Origin: a virus
Strand: one strand, 5' to 3'
Length of the DNA stretch: 64,000 bases
IMG/VR virus record: IMGVR_UViG_3300024344_002032
Location: 1 to 64,000 of that record
The position numbers and the translations under genes are program-made. A model generated the notes under the pieces. It did no database searches, was not told the origin of the DNA, and saw nothing but the letters and a program-made list of their open reading frames with translations. Position 1 is the first letter of the stretch. Each line of letters begins with the position of its first letter. This document shows, one piece after another, positions 61,914 to 64,000 of the stretch.

Positions 61914-62433
61914 TATAATAGTCTCCATACTCTATCAATAAAGTTGACCTATCAGCATTATATGCATTTTCAAATTCTCTAAATATATCATCTGGCTCTT
62001 CTAATAACACTACGTCTACTTCATGTAACATTGATTTAAAACTCATAGTATAATCTTGTGTATGTTGAACACCACCATTAAGTGGATTCTTAGAACCAAT
62101 TGAAGTTCTCATAATAACTTTAGGTTTAAATGTACCCTCTGTCATATGTTGCATTTTATCTAAGTGGTTTACCAAACTATCCATACACCTTAACATAAAA
62201 TCAAATCGTGGAAAACAACAAATAGGAACTAAACCATTCATAGCCATTCCTGTACACATACCCATTTGAACTTCTTCAAATACTGGTACTTCAATCCTTT
62301 TATCAATATCTATTGTTTTTAAAGTATTGTATATTGCATTACCACTATAAGCAACTGATTGTCCGATAAAAGTTGTATCTTCTTTTTTAGCCAACCACTC
62401 CATACTTCTTATTAGTTCATCTTTATACTTCAT
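61903..62433 (-). CDS. TPP enzyme subunit, E1-beta/transketolase pyrimidine-binding type
   Basis: A 176-residue protein; ATG at 62433 overlaps the alpha-subunit stop (TAATG). TTFIGQSVAYSGNAIYNTL is the N-terminal strand-loop; RIEVPVFEEVQMGMCTGMAM near 60 contains the Glu that activates TPP; GLVPICCFPRFDFMLRCMD and KPKVIMRTSIG complete the pyrimidine domain. The C-terminal transketolase_C domain of normal E1-beta (about 320 residues) is missing. Works with the alpha gene before it. Confidence 0.82.
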   Translation of the reverse strand: MKYKDELIRSMEWLAKKEDTTFIGQSVAYSGNAIYNTLKTIDIDKRIEVPVFEEVQMGMCTGMAMNGLVPICCFPRFDFMLRCMDSLVNHLDKMQHMTEGTFKPKVIMRTSIGSKNPLNGGVQHTQDYTMSFKSMLHEVDVVLLEEPDDIFREFENAYNADRSTLLIEYGDYYNDK

Positions 62434-63017
62434 TAGAATAACACCCAATTTCCTGTTCCATGATGTGGGTAATCACTTTTATATTCATAGTGATATACAT
62501 CTGCTGGTACTGTTTGCTTTCCACCCCAAGTTTCATCAACTGGAGTATTAGTGGAAAGATTATTATCTTCAATTACAAACTCTAAAGGTAAGTTAAAGTT
62601 TCTGGCATATTTATATGTCTCATAAAACAATCCTGTTTCAAAAGTCATATCACCCACAAAACACCAAACCTTATTCTCCTCACCTTTCATTTTAATTGAC
62701 ATAGCAGTTCCAAGAGCTATCGGTAATATTCCACCAACAATAGATGATGAATAGAATTTTGGTTTATCTGAATATACACTCATACTCTTACCACGAACAA
62801 TCATATCCATAAGTGTATCTCTTGGAATACCATGCAGTAATGCATGATAATGATTTCTCCAACTACAAAATACCCAATCATCTTTATCAATGTTTTTAAA
62901 TATTTCAATTAATGGTTCTTCATTATTAGAACTTAAATGAACTGGTGCTTTAATCTCACCAGCTTCATATCTCTCTTTAACTTCTGTTTCAAAGTCTATT
63001 AAATATTGTTTATCCAT
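62433..63017 (-). CDS. TPP enzyme subunit, E1-alpha/diphosphate-binding type
   Basis: A 194-residue protein with AGAGG before the ATG. WCFVGDMTFETGLFYETYKY then VIEDNNLSTNTP near 130-165 is the TPP/Mg motif G-D-x(28)-N-N, and RNHYHALLHGIP and SSIVGGILPIALGTAMS are typical of dehydrogenase E1-alpha. Family length is usually 320-360, so this is a minimal version. With the beta gene it forms a compact two-subunit TPP enzyme that could add or remove a two-carbon unit on a sugar or keto acid. No lipoyl E2 or E3 gene is near. Confidence 0.85.
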   Translation of the reverse strand: MDKQYLIDFETEVKERYEAGEIKAPVHLSSNNEEPLIEIFKNIDKDDWVFCSWRNHYHALLHGIPRDTLMDMIVRGKSMSVYSDKPKFYSSSIVGGILPIALGTAMSIKMKGEENKVWCFVGDMTFETGLFYETYKYARNFNLPLEFVIEDNNLSTNTPVDETWGGKQTVPADVYHYEYKSDYPHHGTGNWVLF

Positions 63018-63886
63018 TTTGACACTACCTCTTTTGCAAATTTGTTATGTGCTATATTAGATGGATGTTCATCTACTGCTGATCCATCTCTATTTTTTCT
63101 ATCTCCTGTAATATATCTTTCTTCAAATGGTAGATTATCTACACTCCATTCTGTTATACCACCTAATTTTTTGTGAAACCAAAAATTATCCCAATCTATC
63201 ATTTTCCACAGGTGTCTTATTTCGATAGGATATCTTGGTATCTTTGGTAATTGATAAAATATATTCCAACCACCAAACATTTTGTATTTAATATCTTTAG
63301 ATTTAAAATACCATTGTAGTCTTAAAATATGTTCTAAAGTTTTTGTTACAGAAAATACTTCATTACTATAATATTTGTAATGATACTTTGACATCGATTC
63401 TTTAGCATAACTATGCTTTAACCACATCATATTTTTATTAATTCTTGTAACTGCTTCCCAATTTATATTACCCTCACCCGTACCTCCGCCATCTAATGCT
63501 GGTATAAAGTGTGTAAGTAAATTTTTATCTGTTTTACTACTAGCGTCAATTATATCTACTAAAAATTCTTCTCTTTCAGGTGCAGTTAATTGAACACAAA
63601 CATAATCAACTTTTAAATTTAATTCTAATAATTGTTCTACTTTATAAATTACTGCTCTTGATATGTAACCATTACCTGCTCCTGGTAAAGCAGTATTATA
63701 TACTTTAGATTTTGGAATGATATCTTCTAAATGTAATGCCCAACTTTTATAACCACTCTCAGGTTGATAATCATCAAGATTATCCTGCATACCATGAGAA
63801 GCATAATCTATACAATTTCTTGTTTCAGTAAAACTACATCCAGCTGTAACTATATTTTTCTTAACTCCTTTATATCTGATACTCAT
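62999..63886 (-). CDS. SGNH/GDSL-like hydrolase or acyltransferase
   Basis: A 295-residue protein. IVTAGCSFTETRNC near 13 fits block I with the nucleophile Ser; NTALPGAGNGYISRAV near 62 fits block III (G-x-N); VDEHPSNIAHNKFA near 275 fits the D-x-x-H block V. Its start overlaps the rmlC-like stop (ATGA). Probably acts on acyl groups of the glycan, or is a structural relative. A second, distant member is at 47031-47882. Confidence 0.65.
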   Translation of the reverse strand: MSIRYKGVKKNIVTAGCSFTETRNCIDYASHGMQDNLDDYQPESGYKSWALHLEDIIPKSKVYNTALPGAGNGYISRAVIYKVEQLLELNLKVDYVCVQLTAPEREEFLVDIIDASSKTDKNLLTHFIPALDGGGTGEGNINWEAVTRINKNMMWLKHSYAKESMSKYHYKYYSNEVFSVTKTLEHILRLQWYFKSKDIKYKMFGGWNIFYQLPKIPRYPIEIRHLWKMIDWDNFWFHKKLGGITEWSVDNLPFEERYITGDRKNRDGSAVDEHPSNIAHNKFAKEVVSKWINNI

Positions 63887-64000
63887 CTATCTCTCGCACT
63901 CAATATTGGTTTAACTCCAGTAGGCCAATCAATACCCAATCTAACATCATTCCATTTCAATGTCTCTTGTCCATCAATATCAACATAATCTTCTGGATAA
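63883..64000 (-). CDS. rmlC: dTDP-4-dehydrorhamnose 3,5-epimerase-like, C-terminal end only
   Basis: The frame enters from the right edge and ends with TGA at 63883-63885, overlapping the next start. The 38 visible residues include ETLKWNDVRLGIDWPTGVKP and then ILSARDR. G-I-x-W-P followed by L-S-x-K/R-D is the well-known C-terminus of RmlC. The enzyme inverts C3 and C5 of a dTDP-4-keto-sugar in deoxysugar synthesis, showing that the cluster goes on beyond the window. Confidence 0.75.
   Translation of the reverse strand, partial: YPEDYVDIDGQETLKWNDVRLGIDWPTGVKPILSARDR

Noticed and set aside
1-64000. tRNA genes, integrase, IS elements and diversity-generating retroelement
   Set aside because: No cloverleaf, recombinase, transposase or reverse transcriptase sequence was recognised by reading; a tRNAscan and HMM search would be decisive.

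Overview
The window is one contiguous piece of an A+T-rich genome of a T4-superfamily (Caudoviricetes, myovirus morphotype) bacteriophage. Every supported gene lies on the minus strand, so transcription runs from base 64000 towards base 1. T4-type homologues recognisable by sequence are tail tube gp19, tail sheath gp18, major capsid gp23, prohead protease gp21, portal gp20 and large terminase gp17, with weaker matches to the scaffold gp22 and the neck/tail-completion proteins gp13, gp14 and gp15. Low GC, a phage-encoded ribosomal protein bS21, DUF3008, many 2OG-Fe(II) oxygenases and a NodU-type carbamoyltransferase suggest a marine phage of the cyanophage/pelagiphage type; a SAR11-like or other A+T-rich marine host is an inference.

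Layout in transcription order. (1) 64000-42088 is a tightly overlapping run of about 22 small-molecule and glycan genes: the end of an rmlC-like epimerase, two SGNH-like proteins, a two-subunit TPP (E1-type) enzyme, four SDR sugar epimerases/dehydratases, a UDP-sugar dehydrogenase, twin GT10-like proteins, three radical SAM enzymes, three 2OG-Fe(II) oxygenases, a ParB-like/PLP-aminotransferase gene broken by one base, a fucosyltransferase-like GT, a short DegT aminotransferase, an amidinotransferase and a carbamoyltransferase. It looks like a virus-borne pathway for a modified sugar or glycan. (2) 42056-36144 holds a P-loop kinase, a GH108 muramidase, a large NMNAT/membrane/ligase-like fusion and small genes leading into the terminase. 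(3) 36144-22167 is head morphogenesis: terminase, portal, core proteins, protease, a block of small proteins with a shared leader, bS21, scaffold and capsid. (4) 21951-17850 holds a probable decoration protein and neck/tail-completion genes. (5) 17850-3338 holds very large repetitive fibre/structural genes, one ending in an S74 intramolecular chaperone domain. (6) 3221-1 holds sheath, tube and a truncated small gene.

Strongest observations. Five proteins begin with a ten-residue leader of the form M-I-K-L-(K/M)-D-(I/L)-(I/L)-x-E and a sixth has a close variant. Length and ending match the T4 capsid-targeting sequence cut by gp21 at (L/I)-x-E, so the phage probably packages several internal proteins, including a kinase, into its head. 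Three tandem duplications (31, 37 and 137 bp) break exactly two structural genes, and removing one copy of each restores exact open frames (1,499 and 527 codons); they are probably assembly overlaps. A recurrent intergenic motif (GATATTTAT on the coding strand), T4-type late promoters and CUUCGG hairpins give a partial regulatory map. No tRNA, integrase, CRISPR array or IS element was seen. No gene-free stretch exceeds 300 bases; the longest are 643-818 and 25055-25191.
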